The notes below the pieces were generated by a model. The model had not been told where the DNA came from. It made no database searches and saw nothing but the letters and a program-made list of their open reading frames with translations. The position numbers and the translations under genes are program-made. Positions 25,807 to 37,471 of a stretch of DNA of 64,000 nt are shown piece after piece (positions within the stretch are counted from its first letter, which is position 1; each line of letters opens with the position of its first letter). Origin of the DNA: Chaunax sp. Z400 (lineage: Eukaryota; Chordata; Actinopteri; Lophiiformes; Chaunacidae); the NCBI GenBank assembly GCA_037577475.1, contig CM075186.1:30216334-30280333 (forward strand), written 5' to 3'.

Positions 25807-25957
25807 CAGAAGAAGAAGAAGAAGAAGAAGAAGAAGAAGAAGAAGAAGAAGAAGAAGAAGAAGAAGAAGAAGAAGAAGAAGAAGAAGAAGAAGAAGAAGA
25901 AGAAGAAGAAGAAGAAGAAGAAGAAGAAGAAGAAGAAGAAGAAGAAGAAGAAGAAGA
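25807..25957. repeat. (GAA)n trinucleotide repeat, about 50 units
   Basis: About 50 uninterrupted AAG/GAA triplets. A pure purine-pyrimidine mirror repeat of this length can form intramolecular triplex DNA. Poly-Lys and poly-Ser frames are artefacts. Confidence 0.99.
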
Positions 25958-26638
25958 CAACATTACATTACCCCTGAAGCAACACTACTCTCAAATCACA
26001 TATTACATTTAACAACAATAACATCTCACCATCATCCTCTGAAGACTGAGTCCACCAGTTTAACCATACAATGAAAACAGCCCTCGACAAAGTTGCTGCT
26101 AAAAAGGTTATTCCAAGGAAAAATAGTCAAAACATGGAACTAAAATATAGATAGAAATGAAATAGAAATGCTGAGCGAAGATGGCGAGAAACAAAATTAG
26201 AAATCCACAACAATTTACTGAAAAAATGCAATATAAACCTCATAGTATCCTTCTCCAACCTTATCAACACCAACATTCACAATCCTAGGCCGCTGTTTAA
26301 CACTATAGACCTCCCTGATTAAACCCACAACCAACTACAGCATCAGGCCTCCAGGTTTTAAATGTGATGACTTTGCAGCCGACTTCAGGGGAAAAAGAAA
26401 GAAACTTCTATCTGGTATGTGTGAGCAGAACAAGCTCACTGCACCCAAACCCTCTGTAGAGACGAAAGAGATGCTGAGGTGGAACGTTTTAACCTGGCTG
26501 ATGCTGAATTGAAGAACTCTACATTTCCCCTTTTAAAACATATTTTTTAATCCATTTCACAGTAAATCACACCATACAGCTTCACTACGATATGAAACCT
26601 ATTAAAAAAAAGGTATCTGGACATTTTAAAACAAAATG
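25958..26638. other. intergenic DNA, no gene seen
   Basis: AT-rich; a short broken coding-like stretch around 26330-26520 has no recognised family. Confidence 0.35.
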
Positions 26639-26639
26639 T

Positions 26640-26850
26640 GGGCGAGGCTGTGGCTCAGGTGGTAGAACAGTCATCCACTTTTCAGATGGTCGGTGGTTCG
26701 ATCTCCCTTCGATCCCCTGTTCCATTGGTGGTGGAGTGTTGCTGTGGATGGTTTTGCATGGTGGCCTCTGCCACCACTGGGAATACTGGCTGGTGTAAAG
26801 CTTTGAGTGGTCAATCAGACCATGAAGGTGATATAAGCACAGTCCATTCA
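26640..26850 (+). mobile_element. tRNA-derived SINE
   Basis: A tRNA-like head with a box A-like TGGCTCAGGTGG (26651-26662) and a box B-like GGTTCGATCTC (26695-26705), spaced as in RNA polymerase III internal promoters. It continues as the body and tail of a common fish SINE (GGTGTAAAGCTTTGAGTGGTC, then TATAAGCACAGTCCATTC). It is shorter than typical family members and slightly diverged in box B, so probably inactive. Confidence 0.8.
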
Positions 26851-26892
26851 AGTGTAGCAAAATATTTCACAGAAACGCTTCTGGTCTAAGAG

Positions 26893-27262
26893 CCAGTGAG
26901 ACCCTTCAGACCCCTCAGACCCTTCAGACCCCTCAGACCCTTCAGACCCCTCGGATCCCTCAGACCCTTCAGACCCCTCAGACCCTTCAGACCCCTCGGA
27001 CCCCTCAGATCCCTCGGACCCTTAAGACCCCTCAGACCCTTCAGATCCCTAAGACCCCTCAGACCCCTCAGACCCTTCAGACCCTTCAGACCCCTCAGAC
27101 CCTTCAGACCCCTCAGACCCCTCAGACCCCTCAGACCCTTCAGACCCTTCAGACCCCTCAGACCCCTCAGACCCTTCAGACCCCTCAGACCCCTCAGACC
27201 CCTCAGACCCCTCAGACCCTTCAGACCCCTCAGACCCCTCAGACCCTTCAGTCCCTTCAGAC
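26893..27262. repeat. 9-bp CAGACCCYT minisatellite
   Basis: About 40 tandem copies of CAGACCCCT/CAGACCCTT, with a few CGGACCC and TAAGACCC variants. The period of nine leaves an open frame reading Arg-Pro-Phe/Leu repeats (26896-27372), which is an artefact. It lies just downstream of the SINE tail. Confidence 0.97.
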
Positions 27263-27636
27263 CCTCCGGTTCTTCTTTTAGCTGTTCGTCAAAGCAGATC
27301 TTAAAAACGTGGCGACTCTTCTTTCATTACACTCCAGGTGGTCCAGAGGATCTGAGAGGAGCCAAGATGTAAACTAAAAAACATTTATTCAATTTAATGG
27401 TTTTAGTATTTACACCTATTTATCACACCAGTCAACACTATTTATTCTATTTTACTATTGTTTTGATTATGTTTTTATCATTTATTGTAGTACCTCATTA
27501 TTATTCTCTTTTCTTATCTTTTTGCTTGTGCTATCTCTTCTTCTTATGTTTTCTTATCTTAACTACTGATGTTTTATTGTTGTTTTGGTCTCTGTGCATT
27601 AGTCTCTACATCTTTTTAACTTCTTCTTCTTCTTCT
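27263..27636. other. pyrimidine-rich DNA, no gene seen
   Basis: T-rich sequence leading to a LINE-type tail. Nothing coding recognised. Confidence 0.35.
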
Positions 27637-27703
27637 TCTGTTTTGTACAGCACCTTAGTTTGAAAGGTGCTACATTAAAAAAGTTTGATTGATTGATTGA
27701 TCT
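27637..27703 (+). mobile_element. L2/CR1-type LINE 3' tail
   Basis: GTACAGCACCTTAGTTTGAA, then AAGGTGCTACATTAAAAAAG, then TTGATTGATTGATTGATC. This is the form of L2/CR1-clade 3' ends in fish (a hairpin followed by a short tandem tail). Confidence 0.6.
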
Positions 27704-28270
27704 GAGTGCTCTTCTATTTGATGACTTTATTTAACTATGAAGCTAAGAGACATAGATGAATGTATAAACTCACAGTTCACACATGTCTTCCACTTGGAGC
27801 TACAGGGTACTCTGTGTCGTCAGGCAGTGAGGGTTCAATTCTTCCCGAGGAGTGGCTTTTTAGGGAGGCCTGAGGGGAGGAGGTGGAATTTCTTTTATCT
27901 GGTATACTTTCAAAGTCTAGCTTAGTCTCTCTGTGTTCACTATGGAAAATACAAGTGCAAGTTTTGTACAACGGCTTCATATTAATGTCTCCCATGCCTC
28001 CATCCTAGAGGTCAACAATCTCTTTTATCAGTTGTAACCTCTGTCAGTGGGACGTCACAGTATGAATGCTTCCTATTCATTACACAGTAACAGCCGGTCA
28101 TAGCTGTCTGGGCCATTATCATACAACTCTGGCATAAATGCCACCCTGTCAATGCAACATGCAGACATGTAGAGGACAAAACATACTGGACAGCCATTGT
28201 AGAGAAATACACCAAATCCACACAGTAAATAAAAAACAAACAACTATATCCCTTTTATCCCAAAATGGGC
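27704..28270. other. intergenic DNA, no gene seen
   Basis: No splice-flanked exon recognised. Short frames lack family signature. Confidence 0.35.
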
Positions 28271-28771
28271 ATCTGGTAGTGGACCTCAAGCACAGGTCCT
28301 CTACCAGACGCCTGATAGTGGACCTCAAGCACAGGTCCTCTACCAGACGCCTGATAGTGGACCTCAAGCACAGGTCCTCTACCAGACGCCTGATAGTGGA
28401 CCTCAAGCACAGGTCCTCTACCAGAAGCCTGGTAGTGGACCTCAAGCACAGGTCCTCTACCAGACGCCTGATAGTGGACCTCAAGCACAGGTCCTCTACC
28501 AGACGCCTGATAGTGGACCTCAAGCACAGGTCCTCTACCAGAAGCCTGGTAGTGGACCTCAAGCACAGGTCCTCTACCAGAAGCCTGATAGTGGACCTCA
28601 AGCACAGGTCCTCTACCAGAAGCCTGGTAGTGGACCTCAAGCACAGGTCCTCTACCAGAAGCCTGGTAGTGGACCTCAAGCACAGGTCCTCTACCAGAAG
28701 CCTGGTAGTGGACCTCAAGCACAGGTCCTCTACCAGGCGTCTGGTAGTGGACCTCAAGCACAGGTAGTGGA
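28271..28771. repeat. 39-bp minisatellite
   Basis: About 12.6 copies of a 39-base unit with core TAGTGGACCTCAAGCACAGG and CTCTACCAGACGCCTG or CTCTACCAGAAGCCTG. Units are nearly identical and differ mainly at two sites (GATAGTGG/GGTAGTGG; GACGCC/GAAGCC). The period is 13 codons, so frames stay open on both strands. The right end abuts a Tc1-like fragment. Confidence 0.97.
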
Positions 28772-28779
28772 CCCTATAC

Positions 28780-29263
28780 TGCAGCAGGATAGCGTTCCCC
28801 ACAGCGACGATACAAACGCCTACGACCATCAGCTGTGTACAAGTTAAATCTGCACTTGTCACTAAATGTGATCTGCCTCCACTGTGCAATGAGCCATAAC
28901 ATCTGTAACATCTGTGCTACACATGTCTGCAGAGTTCCGACCATCATCATCATCAGCAGCATCCCAACTGTCTGGTCATGTAAGTTTTGTGGAAGTTGTG
29001 ACATCATCAGTTGTTTCAGTAGGACATTAATTAGACCTGATAAATTATCACCTTGACCAGGTCTTTTCAATCATGCAGAAAAAAATCTCACCAACATCAT
29101 GGTTTACTCTGAAATGCACCAATGACTGTTATTTCTATGTTATGACTAAATGATGGTTATTCATGATTTAACATGTTTTGGTTGTGGGTACATAAAAAAG
29201 TCTAGTTTCAGTAGATTAGAGCTAGTGAATAGAAATTACAGGGTTATTATGCGATTCTACTGT
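28780..29263 (-). mobile_element. Tc1-like element fragment (minus)
   Basis: Collinear with the 42049-42562 half of the element in ric8a intron 1. On the minus strand it encodes the transposase stretch Trp-Arg-Gln-Ile-Thr-Phe-Ser-Asp, carrying the first catalytic Asp, then [10 protein letters not shown]. It stops at the minisatellite boundary, and its outer terminal repeat is decayed (TTCTACTGT without the final GCTCAG). Dead fragment. Confidence 0.85.
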
Positions 29264-31852
29264 ATATGTATTTCAGTAAATGTTCCAGAAAGACATTTCT
29301 TCAAATAAGCTCGGCTTTGATGGGGGTAAGTCAACTCAAACAGCATTTATTTTCAAACCACATTTCAGGCAGGGACACACTTTTCTGTTAGGCAGTTTCT
29401 ACCCATGCATTTGACTTTGTGTGTTCTGCTTTCCCTCAACAAAAAAAACACTGATATGACTCTCAGAATTGCTTACAACATTGACTTATTTTTTTATTTA
29501 TTCTTGTATTGTTTTGTTTTTTCAGCTGTTCCCTCTCTGTATCTGAAAGCTCGTCTCATTTTCTGTAACATAAAAATCAGCATCAGGCCAGTGCAGCACG
29601 TGTTATCTTACCAGTAAAAGCATATCATCACAATGCAGAGGAGGAAAGGCAGAAGGACAAAGTAACTCAGTTTTGCAGAGGTGTTGCTGTCTTTTTATAG
29701 GTCATTATAAGTAGAGTAGGGTAATTAGTATTCAGTCTTAATGTAGAGCAGCAGAACACTCGAGTCTTCACTGTGTGATGCTGCTCTGTAATACCATACA
29801 TCTTTCCCTGTACAGGTTTCTCTTTGGTTAGAGCAGATATTAAGACTGACTGATGAATTTTAAAGCATCAAGCTTATGGATGCATCGATACCCTTTTTAT
29901 CAGTACGACCACTTGTAGTTAAGTAGTAAGTAGTTAAATCTGAGTACTTTCCAATTCAGTGTAACGATGAGAGTACTTAATAGTAACAGAGCTTGTTCTT
30001 GCTTTGGTCTGAATTATTAACAAGCAGCTGTTTAAATGCCATGAGGAGCTGGGTTTACACTGTACTGTTTTTGTCCTTGTCCCACTAATATTAACACTCA
30101 GGTGATGCTGTTTCAAATGAGTTAGCATGTTCGATGTGCTACCAGCTACATAACCAGTTTAACAATGTGGGCATACAGCTTTGGTACAATCCACTTGTCT
30201 TTAATGCACAACTAATGAAAAAGAAACTTAAACACAAGCTTTTCGGCTTCCATCCATCCAGAGGTGTCCCTCATGTCTCCAGTGTCTCACAGCCTCATGC
30301 TACTACAATGAGGACAACAAGTCCAACAGACAACACCCGTCATCATCATCACTATCTCTCTAACTCCGCCTCCCTGAGCCACACCTACAGCCTCTCTCAC
30401 CTGCTGCTGAGCACAAACCAAAACCCCAAGGCCACGTCTTGTTTCAGACATATTAAGTTCTGTGAAAGGAATGTCTGTTGTCATTAGAGAATCATTCAAA
30501 TAGAAAATATCACTCCAGGCTCTTTTGGAACAAAAGCTTCAGCTTGTTGAACCTTTAGAAAGCCTAGCTGTGAAGTACTGTGGGCTAAAGGAGGCTGACA
30601 GCTGGGATATACCATCCATAGCAGGAATGAAGCTCATAAGGATCGCATCTGCTGCAAGGCCATGTTTTGTGCTCTACAAACTCAGGTAAGATAATCATGT
30701 TGGAAAAGGCTACTTGATGCAGAATTACAGGTAAGAGACACAAAAGGAATTGAGCTCTGATACTTGTGGTAATAGCAGTAGCTTCAAGTGGCAGCAGAAG
30801 GAACTGCAGTCATTTTTTCATAGTAGTCTTGACTTTGTTTAAGTTCACCTAAGGCATGGATTTAAAGAATAATGCTGACATCAGCATTCCGTAGGACAGA
30901 CATTGTTTTTGGTTGAACTTTCATTGGTAAACATGTTTAGCATTAATAACTATGCCGAAGCTAAATTTACTGCTACTGCAATGTAACAGGCTGGTATCAT
31001 AGCTTCATAATGCACCACAGTCATTTCTTCAAATGCAATGAATTTGTGTGCGTCATCACAATAAAATGTGTTGGGACTGCTGTGTGCTTTGTGTGTGGCT
31101 TATCTGACGTTTCTTTAGAGCCTCCATCACTGCTGTGATGTTATTTAAATGTAAGTTTAAACAGATCCAACAGCCTCTGCTGAAAATACATCCCCACCCA
31201 CAAGGTCAACATTCTCTAATTTATTACTGTATAAAGGGTCAAAGGAATTATTTTGAAGCTGCAAACATCTTGAGGATGTCAGCCTTTTCTTATTCAGGGA
31301 GACTTCTGTAATGTCAACTGGAAATATCCTGACCTAAGGTCACATCTACACACTTCTGCAGGACGAATGTGTTTAAGAGGTGTACAGAAACACACACACA
31401 CAGACACACACAGTCTGGCTAATGTCCCACTTCCTTGTGTCTGGCCAAAGGAATGCTCCGTTTCCTGTGTGTTGTGATGAGTACACACTGCCTGCTCTCC
31501 CAGCAGCTAATTCATCAGTCTATGACAGATTCTCCTTTCCTTAGATGAGCCCAGAGAAGTTATTGTTTTGGACATATGTCATGGAGAAGTGTCACATTAA
31601 AATCATCTTTCCATAGAAAACTGAAAAAAATATCATTTGTAGAAAACCCCAAATATTAAGGCACAACTGCTTATTATGGTTAATCAGATATGATTTACAG
31701 TTTGCAATATAAGCTGCGGACAAGATGGCCATCTTTCTGATCTGTAACATCTACAATGATATCTTAATGGTTGTTTAAACGATGTGCAAACTGACATCAT
31801 CAAGTATGTGGCTCATACTGAAGGGACCACTCAAAACCAAAAGTTGTGAGTA
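29264..31852. other. intergenic DNA, possible hAT ends
   Basis: No convincing exon. Around 29876-29915 ATGGATGCATCGATACCCTT resembles a hAT-type terminus. A (CA)n-like stretch occurs at 31388-31412. Confidence 0.35.
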
Positions 31853-33965
31853 GAGATGTCACGATATCAGAGTTTGGAATGACGATTATTGTCAGACAAA
31901 TAATCACAGTTTAAAGGTTTTCATGATTATCAACACTATGGAAGGAAAACCTGAGCATTTTAATTAAATGATTTGTTCACACACAGAGACACACACACAC
32001 ATATATATACATATATATACAATTGTGTCTCCTGCGAAAAAAATCTCCTGCGAACCAAATAAAATAGTTATGATTCTATTTGATTATTATTCTAGATTTA
32101 TGTCTGCAGTACATCTTTCAGCTACATGAGGGGGCGTGTTTCTAGCTCCATCACACATGGAGTTCAGCCAATCACAGCACAACATTGGAGCCAGGCAGGC
32201 GGTGCCTTGTTCAGAACCCGTTTGGGTTTGCACCCAGGTGTCCACCATAGTTTCCACCAGAGTAATGAACAGATTTTGCAGGTGGTCACAAACATGGATG
32301 CCTGGCTAATAAAAAAGAAAGGCATAGCTAGAGACCAGGGACAAGACCCAGCTAAGGATCACACTGCTGCAGGTAATGTTAGCTTAGCTACCGCCCATAG
32401 AATAAATGCTACACCTGATATGCATGTTGCTCTCCCCTTGTACACCTGACTGGAACACAAAGAACAAGCAATATTCTGTTTGATTTAATGATGAGAGGGA
32501 AATATGAGTCTGTTAATTACAACAAAATGCACTTAATTTGTCTCATATTAAGTAGTTAAAATGTGTGTTGTTTACCTGATGTGAGCCTGTTTAATTTAAA
32601 ATGCACTTAAGTTCTCAAATACAAATATGAACATGAACATAAGTGGCTGTTTACTCAGACTCAATGCATTTTCTCATTTATAAAGTAGCCTATTTAAAAT
32701 GTTCATATGTTGATAAGAGGAGATAAAAACAATGAGATACCACACCCCTCCTAAATGCACTGATTTGATCATTTAAAATATGTCCAGTATATATTTTCAA
32801 TAAGCATAGAATGTAGTTGTGATTTAAATGTATATCACTTTGAAATGTCTGGTTTACCTGTTCAAGATAATATGATGATGCAGACGGCAGTAAAAATGGT
32901 CAGAAATGTTCATTTATGCACAAATTGTTAATCTTGTAATTTATAGATAAGATCTATTGTGATTTGGGTCACGATGGTTTGTCATTTTAAAAATGTGAGT
33001 CCCCAGAAAAAAAGTTTGGTAACCACTGATCAAGACGACGGGACCCGTCGGGCTTCAGTCGGGTTCAGACAATTATTAAGAAATTATGTTTGGGTTCAAG
33101 TCGGGCTCGTTCACGTCAGGGATAGGCAAAGTGGGATTATTTAACTGCTGATGACCGTGTGTAATGTTTGTGTTTGATGTGTTCAAACACCAGCTTTAGC
33201 GGCATAGAGCCACATACAGTACTCTTTTACAGTCATTTACTCTGCTGACAGGAGTAATCAGAGTAAACAGAGAAGCAGTAATATGGTAACAACAACTATG
33301 TGACAGTGTAAAAACTCAGTGCTTCAGCTAGTATTAACTGTGTCGGACTCGTATCAGGTTCAGACATAAAAACAGAAAGTCTGCTGGGTTCGGACTCGGC
33401 TCCGTCACCAGTTAGCATGACTGAAAAACTGGTGAACAAACAGCGTCGGAAACAAAATGGAGAAACCACAAGGCTCTCCATCCACACACATCACCCTCAC
33501 TGGCATTGCAGGAGTTTGGGTCTGAAAAGGCAGATGTTGCTCTAAACATCTGTTGATCTTAAAGACAGCTTCACAACCAACTTGTTTCACCATCTCCAAA
33601 CAAACCACCGCTCAGAATATGAAGAATATGAAAAGCTTGAGGAGTCAGCTGACCACACAAAAAGATACTCAGCCATCTGTGGCAGGATGATCCAGCAGAA
33701 GAGTGACTCATGACAAACACTGTCAACAACCAAATTACAAAATACATGGCTGTTACTTTTAAGTAAATAAATAATACATGTTGTCCTTATTGTTTCCATT
33801 GACACTGTTGGTGGGAAAACACTTGTTATCCTGTTAACAAAACCAACGTGACACAAAGGAATTTCATAAATACATTTTGAAAAATGCTAAATATCATATT
33901 ATCATTATTGACAATATCCCAGAAAATATTGATAACATTTTTTTGTCATTATTGCATGCCCATAC
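31853..33965. mobile_element. hAT-like transposon remnants
   Basis: Left boundary AGATGTCACGATATCAGAG and right boundary TCATTATTGCATGCCCATAC are in the style of fish hAT ends with AT-rich subterminal complementarity. Inside, 32480-32640 matches 10580-10735. Around 33035-33410 repeated CGGGTTCAGAC, TCGGGCTCG and GGTTCGGACTCGG motifs indicate a second hAT-like element nested or adjacent. Short non-conserved frames only. Boundaries uncertain. Confidence 0.35.
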
Positions 33966-34225
33966 TTCAGTCACCTAAAACAGCATGTTTCCATGGAAAC
34001 CACACAAAATACAATTTGTACAAAACTCAAAATATCCAAAGGCAAAACTGCATAATATAGTTGATACTTGTGTAAAGTATTAGTATGCACTTATAGTTTG
34101 TAAGATATGCTCCAGACAAAACATGATTACAGATGGAGAATAATAAATCTCCACTGCCAGCATCCATGACAGCTTCGTCATTATGAACTGTTCTCTACAC
34201 TGGCATGGAGTCAGATTATTAACTG

Positions 34226-34283
<58 letters not shown>

Positions 34284-34990
34284 CAGTATATTATATAGTA
34301 TAGTATATATATATATATATCCAGCTTATCCTGTATACAGGATCAGCACTTAGAACGCTACGTAAATGTAGCAAATAGTGAAAACAACAGTAGTTGATCT
34401 ATGATCCTTAAAAAATGCTGCAGGAGTGAACTTGAAAAGCCTTCCACATATTTAAGTCTGAAGTCTGGGAGCCTTCTGGCTTCCCCTAAACGTTACAGTA
34501 TGTAGACAAACACTAGAAAGCCATATGACAATGGCAACACATCTGAAGTTTATTTTTATTATCAACCATAAGATCAGAGGAAATAACCAGAAACTAACCA
34601 TGTGTCTGATGATCATTACTAATAATGGACAGAAGAACTCAAACGCCTCACCCTCTGACTGCAGGCACGTTTAGTGAAGCTGATCCTTAGGAATGTGATA
34701 CACAACAACACAACAAGTTCTATCAAGACCAACATTCACACATCTGAGACGGTGCAGAGAATCTACCCTGAGAACAAACCACAGAACCCTGGCTGTGTGA
34801 GCAGGCCTGCTAAGAACAGCCCTGACACAGAGCCAGCATGTAGCCTCAAACCACTGCACAAACTACACAACCCATTTACTGAGGAGTACAGTTGGACACA
34901 ACTAGTCCCCCATCAGTCTGGTCGTCTCACAACCAGTTTGTTCTGACGACTAACTATGAAGCTCACGTTTCCAGCTGGTTTGCACTGCCT
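33966..34990. other. intergenic DNA with (TA)n
   Basis: A (TA)n microsatellite at 34229-34281, repeated at 34303-34321. No exon seen; a 90-residue frame at 34674-34946 has no recognised similarity. Confidence 0.4.
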
Positions 34991-34994
34991 GCTA

Positions 34995-35640
34995 CCGGAC
35001 AGGCTCGTTGTGACGCGGTCATCGCAGACCTGGTTGCTTTGTAGGTGAATGATTGTTCGGTTTAACAACAACTGTATACGAGTTACCGACCGCGCAGGGG
35101 ACGGGTCGGTACACGGCGGATGAAACGGTGACGGTGTGTTTGCAGCCTCGGGGCTGACATACTTACAGGGACAGACATTTTGCTCGTTCACTCCTCGTCA
35201 GCTGGCTTTTAATCACACGCGTCTTTTTCCAGATTGTGTCGTTACTTTCCTCTACAGCTCACCAGGTGTCAAGCCTCCGTCGTCCATTCCATGGTGGGGT
35301 CTACAGAGGGCTCACATCCAGGGGGACAAGGTGGTCGGGCTTTGGTAGACTTTGGTGTCTGTTGGTGTGAAAGCTGCGGGGTGTGCGGCAGCAGCAGTCC
35401 GGTCTCAGTGTCCGGCGGACCAGCCTGTCCTCCGTCCTCCGCTCCTCTCTTCTGTCACGGACTCCTTCACGGCCGGATTTCACCAGCAGCTGGTTTAACG
35501 CCGCAGAGAATATTTCACCGTAAGACAACAGGCCTGAACCGAGACTGGGGCGCAGGAGAGGACCGCCTCTACCGCTGACTGCTGCCTGCTCCGGCCCTCC
35601 GGAGACCAACCCGTCCAGCCTTAAAGCAACAGCCTCACTC
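34995..35640. promoter_or_regulatory. CpG-rich candidate promoter region
   Basis: This stretch is visibly richer in CpG than its surroundings (GACGCGGTC, CCGACCGCGCAGGGGACGGG, CGCCGCAGAG and many more). Such clusters in vertebrate genomes usually mark unmethylated promoters. On the + strand a donor-like ACCGTAAGAC at 35517-35526 could end a non-coding first exon of ric8a, whose start codon is 3.3 kb downstream. It could equally serve a divergent gene on the minus strand. No TATA box was identified. The role is inference. Confidence 0.4.
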
Positions 35641-36123
35641 CAAGCGTTTCAACGTGTCAAAGGCTCCACAGCACGCGGCCCCACGGGCTGTTCGTGGAAC
35701 ACGTCTTTCAGGGCGTTTCACACCAACAATTATGTGTACTTTATTGTCTGCACACAACAATTCTGCACATCAAGCTGCAGATATTTGTACATTCCAATGG
35801 TTTATCCTATAGGCCTACACTACACCCCCCACACCATGCACTTAAAAAGATAGCATGCACTTCACTACAGGGCTGTATTATATATTATATATTATATGAA
35901 TAGAAATGTTTAAATACATATAGACTAGTAAAGAGAGGTCAACATTTAAAACAAGTCAGAGAAACGATTTCCATGCAGCCTATTAAAGCTTCCCTTATTT
36001 TCTGCATTCAGTTTTATCAGTTACATTATTATTAATTCTAAAACACAGCAACTTAGTTTGCAGAATGGAAAGCTGTAATGTTAATTTGTCTATCATTTCA
36101 TGATAATATGAAGTATAAATTTA
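35641..36123. other. intergenic DNA, no gene seen
   Basis: AT-rich; includes a TATATTATATATTATATG run near 35878. Nothing coding recognised. Confidence 0.35.
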
Positions 36124-36659
36124 CTGAGCAACAGTAGAAATGCATCATTTAAAAAACCCAATATTTTCCTTTCACTAGCCCTAATCTACTGAAACAATCA
36201 TGTGATTCACTGAATAGACTTTTTTAAGTACCCACAACCAAAACATGTTAAATCATGAATAACCATCATTTAGTCATAACATAGAAATAACAGTCATTGG
36301 TGCATTTCAGAGTAAACCATGATGCTGGTGAGATTTTTCTCTGCACAATTGAAAAGACCTGGTCAAGGTGATAATTTACTGGGTCTAATTAATGTCCTAC
36401 TGAAACAACTGATGATGTCACGACTTCCACAAAACTTATGTGACCAGATAGTTGAGATGCTGCTGATGATGATGATGGTCGGAACTCTGCAGACATGTGC
36501 AGCACAGATGTTACAGATGTTATGGCTCATTGCACAGTGGAGGCAGATCACATTTAGTGACAAGTGCAGATTTAACTTGATGTCCACACCACATGTGGCT
36601 CATGTCTGTCAGGAGTAGCCTACCTGGACCAGAACAATGTTGCTGTCCTTCCTTGGCCT
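36124..36659 (+). mobile_element. Tc1-like element, internally deleted (plus)
   Basis: Starts after a TA dinucleotide with CTGAGCAACAGTAGAAATGC, matching the right terminal repeat of 41238-42562. It encodes the same transposase piece through Phe-Ser-Asp-Lys-Cys-Arg-Phe-Asn-Leu, then jumps (about 36578-36586) to the Pro-His-Val-Ala-His-Val-Cys-Gln-Glu segment followed by a stop. That is an internal deletion of the part between the first two catalytic acids. The 3' end is missing. Non-functional. Confidence 0.85.
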
Positions 36660-37006
36660 GTGTCCACCAAAGCATTTTTTCCTGAGGTCATTGTATTTTT
36701 TAAATTATTTGCAATGTGAGCACTGTGTATTTACACTACGCTACAAACAGCAGGATCCTGACGAAGTGCTGAGCATCTTTTCTGCACTGAACGCTGCACC
36801 TTTGGTGTTTTGGGTTCTTTAAAGTTATGTTTTGGGGGCATTTTTTTTGTGGTCACCGAGAGTTTTACCCTTCTCAAATAACTTCTCAAATAACCGGTAA
36901 GTGAGCCTGATATTGTATTACTGTGTTGTGGAATCTAGGTTTATCTCTATGCTAGTTCGTTCATGTTCATGGTTGCATATAAAGTGTGTGGCGTTTGCTT
37001 CGCAAG
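36660..37006. other. intergenic DNA, no gene seen
   Basis: Nothing coding recognised. Confidence 0.3.
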
Positions 37007-37471
37007 CCTTATAAAAAAAGTTTAACCAAGTATACTTCTTTTAAATTAAAAATAAGGGTATACTTTCAGTCTACTTTTTATGTACTTACCAGAGATATGA
37101 TTAACAAAATTATACTCAAGTATACTTGGCTTATACTGACAAGTATACAGAAAAGTCTAAGTCTATTTTGACTATAGTTGTACTTACTCTTTTGTCTGAG
37201 ACATACTTAATAAAAGTATAATATTATTGCCTTACTCTGAAAGTTTAAGTATACTTGGCCTGTAGTTATAATAGATGTATTGTGCACTCAAAGTTTACTA
37301 CTCTGACACTTAAAGTATACTTAAAATTATGCATTTGTAAACCCAAAATTGGACCAATTTAGTCCCAAGAAGTATTAAAATAGTACACTTGCAAGTATAC
37401 TGTTATTAGTATACTTACACAATAAAGTACACTTAAAGTATATACTCAAAGTATCCTTCTTTTTTGTAAGG
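37007..37471. mobile_element. AAGTATACTT-rich MITE
   Basis: Left end CCTTATAAAAAAAGT and right end TTTTTTGTAAGG are near-perfect inverted repeats. The interior (about 465 bases) is filled with palindromic AAGTATACTT motifs in both orientations and encodes nothing, as in non-autonomous miniature inverted-repeat elements. Target duplication not resolved. Confidence 0.7.

Noticed and set aside
26640..26715. Functional tRNA gene
   Set aside because: Box A and box B are present, but the sequence cannot be folded into a full cloverleaf by eye and continues into a SINE body, so it is a retroposon head.
26896..27372. 158-residue Arg-Pro-Phe/Leu protein
   Set aside because: Nine-base minisatellite; no conserved flanking domain or splice context.
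28271..28771. CRISPR-like array (regular 39-base spacing)
   Set aside because: Units are contiguous and nearly identical with no unique spacers; the genome is eukaryotic, so this is a minisatellite.
36319..36618. Stand-alone 99-residue gene with a Met-rich tract
   Set aside because: Collinear with Tc1-like transposase remnants elsewhere in the window, with a deletion and a stop.
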